Part shown: in pieces, positions 25,179 to 33,700 of the stretch | Layout of the letters: each line of letters begins with the position of its first letter | Position numbering within the stretch: position 1 is the first letter of the stretch | NCBI RefSeq assembly: GCF_000732925.1 | Contig: NZ_CP008953.1 | Location: 6,944,001 to 7,008,000 of the forward strand | DNA length: 64,000 bases | Direction of reading: 5' to 3' | Source: Amycolatopsis japonica | GTDB taxonomy: Bacteria > Actinomycetota > Actinomycetes > Mycobacteriales > Pseudonocardiaceae | Position numbers and translations under genes: made by a program | The notes under the pieces: model-generated | Told to the model about the DNA's origin: nothing | Seen by the model: only the letters and a program-made list of their open reading frames with translations | Database searches by the model: none

Positions 25179-26924
25179 ATGAGTTCGCAGGACGGTAAAC
25201 AAGCGGAAGAAGAGGTCGTCGCGGAGACCGCGTCGGACCTCGCCCACGCGCCGGACACGACAGGTCCGGGGCACCCGCCCGATGAGCACGTCCCGCTCGA
25301 CCTCGCCGCCGAACGACCCGCCGAAACCGACCGGACCGTTTTCGGTGTGGCGGCGGCCCTCGCGCTCGCCATCATCATCTGGGGTGTCCTGTCCCCCGAG
25401 AGCCTCGCGAGTGTCGCGTCGACCCTCCTCAACGACGCCGTGATCCCTTACGGCGGCTGGGCCTTTGTGCTGACAGCGAGCGGTTTCGTGCTCTTCGCGG
25501 TCTGTCTGGCCATAAGCCGCTACGGCCGGATCCCGCTGGGCGGGGACAAGGAACTCCCCGAATTCCGGACGTCGTCGTGGATCGCGATGATGTTCAGCGC
25601 CGGCATGGGCATCGGCCTGATGTTCTTCGGTGTGTACGAACCGGTCTCCCACCTCGCGAGCCCGCCCCCGGGCACCGCGGCCCCGAACTCCGACGAAGCC
25701 GTCCACACCGCGATGGCGACGACGTTGTTCCACTGGACCGTGCACCCGTGGGCGATCTACGCCGTCGTCGGCCTCGCGATCGCGTACAGCACCTTCCGGA
25801 AGGGCCGCAGCCAGCTGATCAGTTCGGTGTTCGCGCCGCTGATCGGCAAGCGGCGCACCGAAGGCCCGCTGGGCAAGGCGATCGACATCATGGCGATCTT
25901 CGCGACCCTGTTCGGTTCGGCCGCTTCGCTCGGTCTCGGCGCGCTCCAGGTGGGTGGCGGTATGGGCGCCGTCGGCTGGATCGACGATCCCGGCAAGGGA
26001 CTCCTGGTCGCGATCATCGCGATCCTCACCATCGCGTTCATCGCTTCGGCGGTGTCCGGGGTGGCCAAGGGGATCCAGTGGCTGTCCAACATCAACATGG
26101 TGCTCGCCGCGGTGCTCGCGGTGTTCGTGCTGGTGGTCGGCCCGACCGTGCTGATCCTCAACATCGTGCCCGGCGCGATCGGCGACTACTTCCGCGAACT
26201 GGCGGAGATGTCCGGCCGTACCGGGATGACCGGTGGCGAGGAGATGCAGACCTGGCTCGGCGGCTGGACGGTCTTCTACTGGGCGTGGTGGATCTCGTGG
26301 ACGCCCTTCGTCGGCATGTTCATCGCGCGGATCTCGCGCGGCCGCACCATCCGGCAGTTCATCTTCGGTGTCATCGCGATCCCGAGCATCGTGAGCCTGA
26401 TCTGGTTCGCGATCTTCGGCGGCGCGGCGATCAGCAGGCAGCGGGCGGGTACGGACATCGCGGGCGCGGGCAGTGCCCAGTCGGCGACGTTCGAACTGCT
26501 CGAAACGCTGCCGTGGTTCGTCCCGATCGCGATCCTGGTGATGATCCTGGTGTCCATCTTCTTCGTCTCCGGCGCGGACGCGGCTTCGGTGGTGATGGGC
26601 ACCTTGTCCCAGCGCGGGAGCGTGCACCCGAAGAAGGGTGTCGTCATCTTCTGGGGCGTGCTGATGGGCGCCGTCGCGGCGGTGATGCTGCTGGTCGGCG
26701 GGGACAAGGCGCTGACCGGGTTGCAGAACCTCACCATCCTGATCGCGGTGCCGTTCGTGTTCGTGATGGTCGGGTTGTGCGTGTCGGTCTGGAAGGACCT
26801 TCGCAACGACCCGCTGATGAAGCAGGAAGACGCGATGATGTTGTCGCTGAAGGAACTGCACGAGGAACGCACCAACGGCCACGGCCGTCGTCGCATCCTC
26901 GGCCGGTCGAAACAGCGCACCTGA
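25179..26924 (+). CDS. BCCT-family glycine betaine/choline/carnitine transporter
   Basis: A 581-residue, 12-helix secondary transporter for osmolytes driven by sodium or proton gradient. An acidic N-terminal cytoplasmic tail (about residues 1-50) is followed by the LeuT-type core. The family signature is seen in GWTVFYWAWWISWTPFVGMF, and the substrate-region motif in SAGMGIGLMFFGVYEPV (GMGIG, where BetP-type sodium-coupled carriers also have GMGIG). The C-terminal basic tail (RRRILGRSKQR) resembles the osmosensing tail of BetP. The ATG at 25179 lacks a close ribosome site; a good GGAAGGAGA lies 29 nt upstream, so the true start is uncertain. It ends in the hairpin at 26933. Confidence 0.88.
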   Translation: MSSQDGKQAEEEVVAETASDLAHAPDTTGPGHPPDEHVPLDLAAERPAETDRTVFGVAAALALAIIIWGVLSPESLASVASTLLNDAVIPYGGWAFVLTASGFVLFAVCLAISRYGRIPLGGDKELPEFRTSSWIAMMFSAGMGIGLMFFGVYEPVSHLASPPPGTAAPNSDEAVHTAMATTLFHWTVHPWAIYAVVGLAIAYSTFRKGRSQLISSVFAPLIGKRRTEGPLGKAIDIMAIFATLFGSAASLGLGALQVGGGMGAVGWIDDPGKGLLVAIIAILTIAFIASAVSGVAKGIQWLSNINMVLAAVLAVFVLVVGPTVLILNIVPGAIGDYFRELAEMSGRTGMTGGEEMQTWLGGWTVFYWAWWISWTPFVGMFIARISRGRTIRQFIFGVIAIPSIVSLIWFAIFGGAAISRQRAGTDIAGAGSAQSATFELLETLPWFVPIAILVMILVSIFFVSGADAASVVMGTLSQRGSVHPKKGVVIFWGVLMGAVAAVMLLVGGDKALTGLQNLTILIAVPFVFVMVGLCVSVWKDLRNDPLMKQEDAMMLSLKELHEERTNGHGRRRILGRSKQRT

Positions 26925-26932
26925 GTCGGTGA

Positions 26933-26991
26933 AAGTACGTGAAGGCCCCCTTCATTGCGTCTAGCGCAGTGAAGGGGGCCTTCACGTACTT
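26933..26991 (+). terminator. 27-bp hairpin terminator (GAAGGCCCC family)
   Basis: Arms 26933-26959 and 26965-26991 pair along 27 bp around a 5-nt loop. The single irregular position is U-G in plus-strand RNA, so the stem is continuous in the transcript of the transporter that ends at 26924. It overlaps the last base of the convergent DoxX gene and so probably ends both. Confidence 0.75.
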
Positions 26992-27356
26992 CAGGCGCGT
27001 CCGATGGCGACGAAGGCGCACAACGCGAGGTACCCCAGGTCCAGCAGCGCGATCAGGGGCTCGCGGCGACGCCACCGCACGACCAGCGCGCCCGCCATGA
27101 CCAGCGCCAGTCCGAGGGCCGCCAGCGGCACCAGCGCCGGCGCGATGTCGAGCAGCGCGGGAACGACCAGGCCCACCGCGCCCAGGATCTCGACCACCCC
27201 GATGAACTTCACCGTGCCGGGGCCTAAATCCAGCACCCATCCCGCGCCCGAGGCCACTCCGGCGATCGTTTCCCTGCGCAGGAACAGTTTCCCGACCCCG
27301 GACACGAGATACATCACGGCCAGCAGACCGGCGACGATCCACAGTGCGGTCTCCAT
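26991..27356 (-). CDS. DoxX-family membrane protein
   Basis: A 121-residue integral membrane protein with four helices (VAGLLAVMYLVSGVGKLFL first), the DoxX layout, including the conserved Lys after VSGVGK and the VKFIGVVEILGAVGLVVP segment. DoxX proteins are linked to thiol/quinone redox and oxidative-stress defence. The start codon shares one base with the stop of the upstream CMD gene (TGATG), so translation is coupled. With CMD it forms the likely target operon of the ECF41-type sigma factor. Confidence 0.85.
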   Translation of the reverse strand: METALWIVAGLLAVMYLVSGVGKLFLRRETIAGVASGAGWVLDLGPGTVKFIGVVEILGAVGLVVPALLDIAPALVPLAALGLALVMAGALVVRWRRREPLIALLDLGYLALCAFVAIGRA

Positions 27357-27829
27357 CAGTGCGCGAACTGGCCGGGCGTGTAGTCCCCGGCGGGCTGCCG
27401 GGTGATGACGTTCAGCCGGTTGAAGGCGTTGATGAGCGCGATCTGGGCCACCAGCGCCACGAGCTGGTCCTCGTCGTAGTGCTTGGCGGCGGCCTCCCAC
27501 GCCTCGTCGGTGACACCGCTGCCGTCGGCGAGACGGCAACCCTGCTCGGTGAGTTCCAGCGCGGCGCGTTCGGCCTCGGTGAAGACCGTGGCCTCGCGCC
27601 AGCAGGCGACCAGGTTCAGCCGCGTCGTGGTCTCCCCCGCGTGTGCCGCGTCCTTGGTGTGCATGTCGAGGCAGCCCGAGCAGCCGTTGATCTGGCTGGC
27701 GCGGATGTTCACCAGTTCCCTTGTCGCCAAAGGAAGTTCGCTGCCGTCGAGCACCTTCGCGGCCGAGACGAAGTGCTTCACCAGCTTCGGCGCGAGAGCG
27801 GTCTTGAGGAATTCGATCCTTGCCTGCAT
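27356..27829 (-). CDS. Carboxymuconolactone decarboxylase (AhpD-like) family protein
   Basis: A 157-residue cytoplasmic protein with the AhpD-like redox motif NGCSGCLDMH (Cys-x-x-Cys followed by His), preceded by ELVNIRASQI. Such proteins are thiol peroxidases or reductases, usually in trimers or hexamers. Genes of this family are the commonest partners of ECF41 sigma factors. A predicted ECF41 promoter lies 37 bp upstream. It overlaps the DoxX gene by one base. Confidence 0.9.
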   Translation of the reverse strand: MQARIEFLKTALAPKLVKHFVSAAKVLDGSELPLATRELVNIRASQINGCSGCLDMHTKDAAHAGETTTRLNLVACWREATVFTEAERAALELTEQGCRLADGSGVTDEAWEAAAKHYDEDQLVALVAQIALINAFNRLNVITRQPAGDYTPGQFAH

Positions 27830-27858
27830 GGGATTTCTCCTTCTCGTCGGTCTTTCAC

Positions 27859-28722
27859 TTACTTCGACGAGGAGGACTCCCGAGAGGTAACACCCATGGC
27901 CGCGAGGCGACGTGGATCACTGACGGAGTCGATTCCGACGATGCGGCCGTCGACGATGGTGCAGGACATGACGCCCAGCAGCTTGCCCGTCCGGCTCCAC
28001 GACACGATCCCCGGTTTGCCGTTGACCAGCGCGGGACGGGTCATGCCGGCGGCGCGTGCTCCGCGCTGGACCCGGGTGGCCACCTCGGCCGCGCCGAGCC
28101 GCACGACCTCGCCGTGACGGCTCTGCGAGCGCCACGTCACGTCGGGGTCGAGCATCTCCATCAGCCCACCGAAGTCCCCTTCGCGCGCGGCCGCGAGGAA
28201 CGCGTCGACGACGGCGCGTTGCCGCGGCTCGTCGGCCGGACGCTGTCCTCGCACCTTCCGGCGGGCCCGGCTGGCGAGCATCTTGGCCGCGTCCGCGGAT
28301 TTGCCGAGGATCTCGCCGATCTCGGCGAACGAGACGGCGAACAGGTCGTGCAGCACGAACGCCAGCCGCTCGGCCGGGCCGAGGGTGTCGAGCACCACGA
28401 CCAGCGCCACCCCGACCGATTCGGCGAGCAGCGCGTCCTCTTCCGGCGAATCGTCGAGCACCAGCAGCTCGGGCGGCTCGTCGTAGGAGTCCTCGGGGCG
28501 GGTCTTGCGGGAGCGCAGGGTGTCGATGCAGACGCGGCCGACGACGGTGGTCAGCCAGCCGGACAGGTTGTCGATCGTGTCGGCGTCCTGGCGCGCGAGC
28601 CGCAGCCAGGCCTCCTGGACCGCGTCCTCGGCGTCCGTGCGGGAGCCGAGCATCCGCTGGGCCACGGCCACCAGACGCCCGCGCTGCTCCTCGAACGCGC
28701 TGGCCAGCGCCTCACCGGTCAT
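27859..28722 (-). CDS. ECF41-type sigma factor (SigJ-like) with SnoaL-like C-terminal domain
   Basis: 287 residues. Sigma region 2 is at residues 8-75 (AQRMLGSRTDAEDAVQEAWL) and region 4 at about 110-165 (LGPAERLAFVLHDLFAVS, then FAEIGEILGKSADAAKMLAS). Residues 170-287 form a SnoaL/NTF2-like domain (AVVDAFLAAAREGDFGGLM). The extension defines ECF41 and replaces an anti-sigma factor: in studied members it both inhibits and is needed for activity. CMD and DoxX genes lie immediately downstream, as in typical ECF41 loci. The linker motif usually WLPEP-like is here DEPPEL. An identical GTTACC-16-CGTC promoter upstream implies autoregulation. Confidence 0.92.
   Translation of the reverse strand: MTGEALASAFEEQRGRLVAVAQRMLGSRTDAEDAVQEAWLRLARQDADTIDNLSGWLTTVVGRVCIDTLRSRKTRPEDSYDEPPELLVLDDSPEEDALLAESVGVALVVVLDTLGPAERLAFVLHDLFAVSFAEIGEILGKSADAAKMLASRARRKVRGQRPADEPRQRAVVDAFLAAAREGDFGGLMEMLDPDVTWRSQSRHGEVVRLGAAEVATRVQRGARAAGMTRPALVNGKPGIVSWSRTGKLLGVMSCTIVDGRIVGIDSVSDPRRLAAMGVTSRESSSSK
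27866..27891 (-). promoter_or_regulatory. Predicted ECF41 promoter of the CMD-DoxX operon
   Basis: On the minus strand, GTTACC (27891-27886) and CGTC (27869-27866) are separated by exactly 16 bp. The same pair with the same spacing precedes the sigma gene itself. CGTC is the known ECF41 -10 element, and GTTACC is close to the published TGTCACA-type -35. It lies inside the 3' end of the sigma gene. Confidence 0.65.
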
Positions 28723-28759
28723 ATCGATACCTTTCTCGCGCCGAACCCGTCATGGACAT

Positions 28760-28785
28760 GACGAGCGCGACGCGAGAAAGGTAAC
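28760..28785 (-). promoter_or_regulatory. Predicted ECF41 promoter of the sigma gene itself
   Basis: GTTACC (28785-28780) and CGTC (28763-28760) on the minus strand are 16 bp apart, 38 bp before the ATG at 28722. Element sequence, spacing and distance to the start codon all match the promoter at 27866. Confidence 0.65.
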
Positions 28786-28794
28786 CGACTTCGC

Positions 28795-30687
28795 TCAGAC
28801 GTCGCGGATCGGCGTCTTCACGGTCTTCTTCATGCCGGGGTTCTTCGTCTCCGGCTTCTTCTTGCCCGGCTCCGGCTCCGGTTCGGTGGCCGTGCCGCCG
28901 ATACCGGACTCGATCGCCGCCGTGACGATCAGGTTCCGCTCGTCGGACGAGATGACCTCGCCGTCGAGGAGTTCCTGGGTCACGGCCCGCACGTAGGTCA
29001 CGAACTGGTCGTTCGACGAGTAATCCGACTCGTCGTCGATCACGTCGTTGATCGTGCAGCCGTTGCCGGTGTCGCGGTTCTCGACCTGGCTGTCCGCCGT
29101 CCCGAGGATCACGGTGTCCCGGAGGTCGGAGTCCGGGCACGCGTCCGGGCCCGGTGGCGCGGCGACGATGGTGAACGCGCCGCCCTGTTCCGCCGACACG
29201 TTGCCCGCCTTGTCCGACGCGCGGTAGGTCAGCGTGTGCGTGCCGAGCGCGGTCACCTTCACCGGCGCGGTGTAGACCGTCCAGGCCCCGCCGTCCAGCT
29301 GGTACTCGATCTTGTCCACACCGGACCCGGCGTCCGTCGCGGTCAGGTTGATGGTCGCGTCCTCGATGTACGACCAGCTTCCGTCCAGATCACCGCTCAC
29401 CACCACCGAGACGACCGGCGCGGTGCTGTCGTCGCCTTCGACGATGGTGAACGTCGCCGTGCCTTCGGCCGAGACGTTGCCCGCCTTGTCGGTAGCGCGG
29501 TACTTCACCGTGTGCGCGCCGACCACGGTCAGCGCGAGCGGCGCCGAATAGGTGAGCCACGGGCCGCCGTTCAGGTTGTACTCGACCTTGCCGACACCCG
29601 AGCCGGCGTCGGTGGCCGCGAGGGTCACGGTCGCCTTGCCGACGTAGTTCCCGGCGGTGTCCTTGGTCCCGGTCACCTCGGACGTCACGGTCGGCGCGGT
29701 GGTGTCACTGCTGACGACCGTGAAGTGCGCCATGCCTTCCGGCGAGACGTTGCCCGCCTTGTCCGAGGCGCGGTAGGAGACCATGTGCATCCCCGGCGCG
29801 GTGACCGCGACCGGAGCCGTGTACGCGGTCCACGCGCCTTCGTCCACTTTGTACTCGACCTTGTCGACACCGGAGCCGGCGTCGGTGGCGGTGAGCTTCA
29901 CGGTGGCGGTGTCGAGGTAGTTGCCCGCGGCGTCCTTGGTGCCCGTCACCTCGGCCGTCACCGTCGGCGGTGTCGTGTCGCCGGGCTGTCCGGTGACGAC
30001 GGTGAAGGACGACATCCCTTCCGGCGAAACGTTTCCGGCCTTGTCGGTGGCGCGATAGTGGGCCATGTGCGATCCGGCCGCGGTGACCGCCACGGGTGCG
30101 GTGTACGCGGTCCACGCGCCGCCGTCGAGCTGGTACTCGACCTTGTCCACGCCGGACTGACTGTCCGAAGCGGACAGATTCACCGTCGCGGAGCCGACGT
30201 AGTTCCCGGCGGTGTCCTTGGTGCCGGTCACGTTCGCGGTCACGGTCGGCGGGGTGGTGTCAGCGCCGCCGCCGTCGGTGACGACGAACTCGCCCATCAT
30301 CTTGGTGTGGCCCTGGATCGTGCAGTAGTACCGGTACTTGCCAGGGGTCAGCGTGACCGTGGCCTCGTGCACGCCGTTCTTGTCGTCGTAGGGGTTGGCG
30401 AGGATGTTGAGGTTGACGTCGTGGTTGTAGCCCGGGGTCGAGGTGTCGAACGTCAGCGTGTGCGACATCGTCGAACCGAGCTCTTCGGTGTTCTTGAAGA
30501 CGATCGTGGTCTCACCGGCCACCGCGGTCGACGGCGCGCTGAGGTAGTGGTCGGTGCTGTCGCCCGCGGTCCATTCCAGGGTCTGGACGGGTGCGGCGGA
30601 GGCGGGGGCGGACGAGCCCGGTAACACCAGGCCCGCCAGTGCGAGCGTCGCGGCCACCAGGGCCACGACGAGGGTTCTTGGGGACAT
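28795..30687 (-). CDS. Secreted cupredoxin protein with four Ig-like repeats and a FIMAH-like C-terminal module
   Basis: 630 residues. A signal peptide covers about 1-32. Residues 33-137 form a cupredoxin with a type-1 copper site: His76 (TMSHTLTF), then Cys122, His127 and Met130 or 131 (YYCTIQGHTKMMG). Four Ig/OmpL47-like repeats of about 93 residues follow (143-513), each with DKVEY, YTAPV and RA(T/S)DKAGNVS. Residues 514-600 (PDACPDSD to ESGIG) share a module, NRDTGNGCT then IDDES, with the giant protein downstream; it resembles the FIMAH-type C-terminal domain. The last 30 residues are Lys/Pro-rich and perhaps wall-associated. It is the last member of the leftward series and probably carries electrons outside the membrane. 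Confidence 0.8.
   Translation of the reverse strand: MSPRTLVVALVAATLALAGLVLPGSSAPASAAPVQTLEWTAGDSTDHYLSAPSTAVAGETTIVFKNTEELGSTMSHTLTFDTSTPGYNHDVNLNILANPYDDKNGVHEATVTLTPGKYRYYCTIQGHTKMMGEFVVTDGGGADTTPPTVTANVTGTKDTAGNYVGSATVNLSASDSQSGVDKVEYQLDGGAWTAYTAPVAVTAAGSHMAHYRATDKAGNVSPEGMSSFTVVTGQPGDTTPPTVTAEVTGTKDAAGNYLDTATVKLTATDAGSGVDKVEYKVDEGAWTAYTAPVAVTAPGMHMVSYRASDKAGNVSPEGMAHFTVVSSDTTAPTVTSEVTGTKDTAGNYVGKATVTLAATDAGSGVGKVEYNLNGGPWLTYSAPLALTVVGAHTVKYRATDKAGNVSAEGTATFTIVEGDDSTAPVVSVVVSGDLDGSWSYIEDATINLTATDAGSGVDKIEYQLDGGAWTVYTAPVKVTALGTHTLTYRASDKAGNVSAEQGGAFTIVAAPPGPDACPDSDLRDTVILGTADSQVENRDTGNGCTINDVIDDESDYSSNDQFVTYVRAVTQELLDGEVISSDERNLIVTAAIESGIGGTATEPEPEPGKKKPETKNPGMKKTVKTPIRDV
29149..30261 (-). 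repeat. Four tandem approx. 280-bp repeats encoding Ig-like domains
   Basis: These are in-frame coding repeats of the cupredoxin protein (residues 143-513). Adjacent units keep near-identical stretches around GDKAGNVS-type and GTKDTAGNY-type codons, so copy number may vary between strains by recombination. Confidence 0.8.
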
Positions 30688-30715
30688 CGCAGGGAAACCT
30701 TCCGTACAAAGGGAG

Positions 30716-30751
30716 ACCGGCCGGGCACGCGAACCCGCGCGCCCGGCCGGT
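30716..30751 (-). terminator. 11-bp GC hairpin between two secreted-protein genes
   Basis: ACCGGCCGGGC (30716-30726) pairs with 30741-30751 around a 14-nt GC-rich loop. It lies 8 bp after the stop of the leftward 1321-residue gene and before the start of the cupredoxin gene. On the minus strand it lacks a U-tract, so termination would be partial. Confidence 0.45.
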
Positions 30752-30758
30752 TTTCGCG

Positions 30759-33700
30759 CTACAGCTGCCGCACCCGGATGTTGCGGAACTCCATCAGGTC
30801 GTTGTCACCGTGGTTCTGCAGACCGATGAACCCGCTGACGAACTGCCGGAAGTCGGTGGACGGATCGCCCGCCCGCGACGAGGAGATCCCCGGCGCGTTC
30901 TCGAACTCGTTGATCACCACGCCGTTGCGGATGATCGTGTACTTCTGCCCGACGACCTTGATCTCGTACTCGTTCCAGGTCCCCTTCGGCTTCACACCCG
31001 CCTGGTCCAGCGACCGCGGGTCGAAGTTGTAGATCGACCCGGTCTTCTGCGGCTCACCGGTGGCCCCGTCGTACAGCTGGACTTCGTGGCCGCAGTAGAT
31101 CGCGACCCAGGCCTGCGACGTCCTCGCCGAACCGACCGTGCCACAGCTGCCCGGCGGACGCTGCTCCAGCGGAGTGCGCGGATCCGGGAACCGGACGAAC
31201 ACACCGCTGTTGGCGCTGCCGGTCGGCGCGATGTCCTTGAACTGCAGCTTCACCGAGAAGTTGCCGAACTGCCGTGCCGAGTACCACAGCATGCCGAGCC
31301 CGCCCGACGGTCGCAGTGACCCGTCCGGCTGGATGGCGAACTGCCCGGACGGCGCCTGCGACCAGTTGCGGAACGATTCGGCCGTGCCGTCGTAGATCGC
31401 GTCGTAGCCGGTGACGCCCTTGTTGCCGATGGGCGACGCGGCGGCCGCGGCGTTGATCTTGTCCGACTCGGCCGCGTTCAGCACGCCGAGGTCGCCCAGC
31501 CGGTCCACGGCCTGGGTGACGTGGTTGACGAAACCGGCGTGGGAGGTCCACGTGCTCTCGTCGTCGATCATGTCGTCGACCGTGCAGCCGCCACCGGCGT
31601 TGCGGTTGGTCACCCCGGTGTCGGTGTCGCCGATGGTCACCGTGGCGCTGGAATCCGCAACGAGACAGCCGACGCTGACCGAGTTCCGCGTGGTCACCGT
31701 CTCGCCGTCCGCGTAGGTCACGGTCAGCTTGGCGGTGTACAGACCCGTGCGCGGGTAGGTGTGCCGCGGGTCGGGCTGGGTCGAGATCGTGCCGTCGCCG
31801 AACTCCCACTTGTAGGAGACGCCGCCGGACTTCGACCCGGTGAAGGCCGCGGTGAGCGGCTTGTTCTGCACCATGGTCGACGCCGCCGCCGCGGACGGCG
31901 TGGCCTCGCCGCCGGTGTAGCTGATCTTCAGCAGCTTCTGGTTGTTGGTCAGGGTGAAGAAGCCGCCGCCGTAGTCGAGCACGTACAGCGCGCCGTCCGG
32001 CCCGAACTTGGCGTCCATCCACTGGTTGAGCTTGTTGTCGCCACCACCGGTCGGGATGATCTGCCGCACCGTCTCGGCGAACACCGGCGGATCCTGCTTC
32101 GCGACGCCGTTCGGGTCGAGAGTGACCGCGATCCGGTTCTGCCCGTTGCTCTGGTCACCGATGAACCATTTGTCGTTCCAGTACGACGGCCACGCGACGC
32201 CGCTGTTGGTGTTGACCAGTTCGCGGTGGTACGTCGGTCCGGTCATGACCGCCTGGCCGCCGCCCTTGAGGTAGGGCTGCGTGTAGGTGGCTTCGGCCGC
32301 GTTGTACGTCGGGACGGAGCTGTTGGGGCGGTTGGGGAACACCGGCCCGCCACCGTCCGGCGCGTACCAGATCATGTTCTTCTTGATCGGTGGCAGGTTC
32401 ACCAGGCCGGTGTTGCGCGGCGAGGTGTTGACCGGGTTGTCGCAGTCGTACCAGCCGGTGAGGACCGCGGCGTCGGTGCTGCTGCGGTCGCGGTACGGCT
32501 GCTTGTTGCCCATGCAGTACGGCCAGCCGTGGTTACCGGCCTCGGTGATGACCGTGGCGGTCTCGTACTTGGCCGGGCCGAGTTCCGGGCTCGGCGAGGT
32601 CGCGTCCGGGCCGACCCAGGCGGCGGTCAGCCAGTTGGTCTTCTTGTCGACTTGCAGACGCGAGATGTTCCGCACGCCCATCACGTAGATCTCGGGCCTG
32701 GTCTTGTTCCCGGGGTCGTTGGCCTCGGGGAACAGGTTGCCCGCCGGGTTGGTGTAGGTACCGTCCGGTTCCGGGTGGATCCGCAGGATCTTGCCGTTGA
32801 GGTCGTTGGTGTTGCCGGCGGTGCGGCGCGCGTCCTGGAACGAGACGCCCTTGTAGTCCTGGGTCCAGTTGTTTCCGGAGTACCCGTTGGAGCCCTGCGA
32901 CGAGTTGCTGTCACCGGAACCGATGTAGAGGTTCCCGTCCTTGTCGAAGTCCATGCCACCACCGGCGTGGCAGCAGCTGTGGACCTGGACGTCCCACGAC
33001 AGCAGGTCCTTGCGGGTCGCCTGGTCCAGCGTCTGGTTCTTCAGGTCGTAGGTGAACCGCGAGACCGTGCGCTTGCCGATCCGCTTGTCGATGTCGACCG
33101 ACGAGTGCGGCATCCAGTAGGCGTACATGAAGCCGTTCTCGCTGAACTTCGGGTCCAGCACGAGACCGAGGAGGCCTTCCTCGTTCTTGACCAGTTCGTC
33201 GCCGCTACCGCGGTTGCCCATCACCTTCAGCGTGGTGAGCAGCTTAGGTTTCTTGGTGACCGGGTCCCACTGGTGGATCGTGCCGCAGCCGGCGCCGATC
33301 TCGGGGTTGGTCCAGTCGTTCGGCGCGGGCACGACGTTGCCGGCGCAGGCGGCGCGGCCGATGTAGAAGACCCGGCCGTTCGGCGCGATGGTGAGCCCGT
33401 GCGGCTCGCCGATCTGGTCCATCTGGCCCGGCTGGTTGACCGCGGTCAGGCGTTCGACCTTGTAGTTGGCCGCGATACCCGCCTTGCAGTCACCGCGCAC
33501 CATGCCGGTGGTCCACTTGAGCGCACCGAGGATGTGGCTGCGGAACTGGGCTTCGCCGTAGCTCGCCTCGGTCCGGCCCATGCCGCTGTAGAAGGAGCGG
33601 CCGCCGTCGTAGTCACGGCACCACGAGATCGGGTGGAAGGCGCCGTTCGCGCCGACACCCGGCTTGTAGGTCGATTCCTCGACCTGCGCGACCGTGTGCA

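Noticed and set aside
29149..30261. Tandem repeats resembling a repeat array or CRISPR
   Set aside because: The period is about 280 bp, in frame, and encodes Ig-like domains; there are no short conserved repeats with unique spacers.
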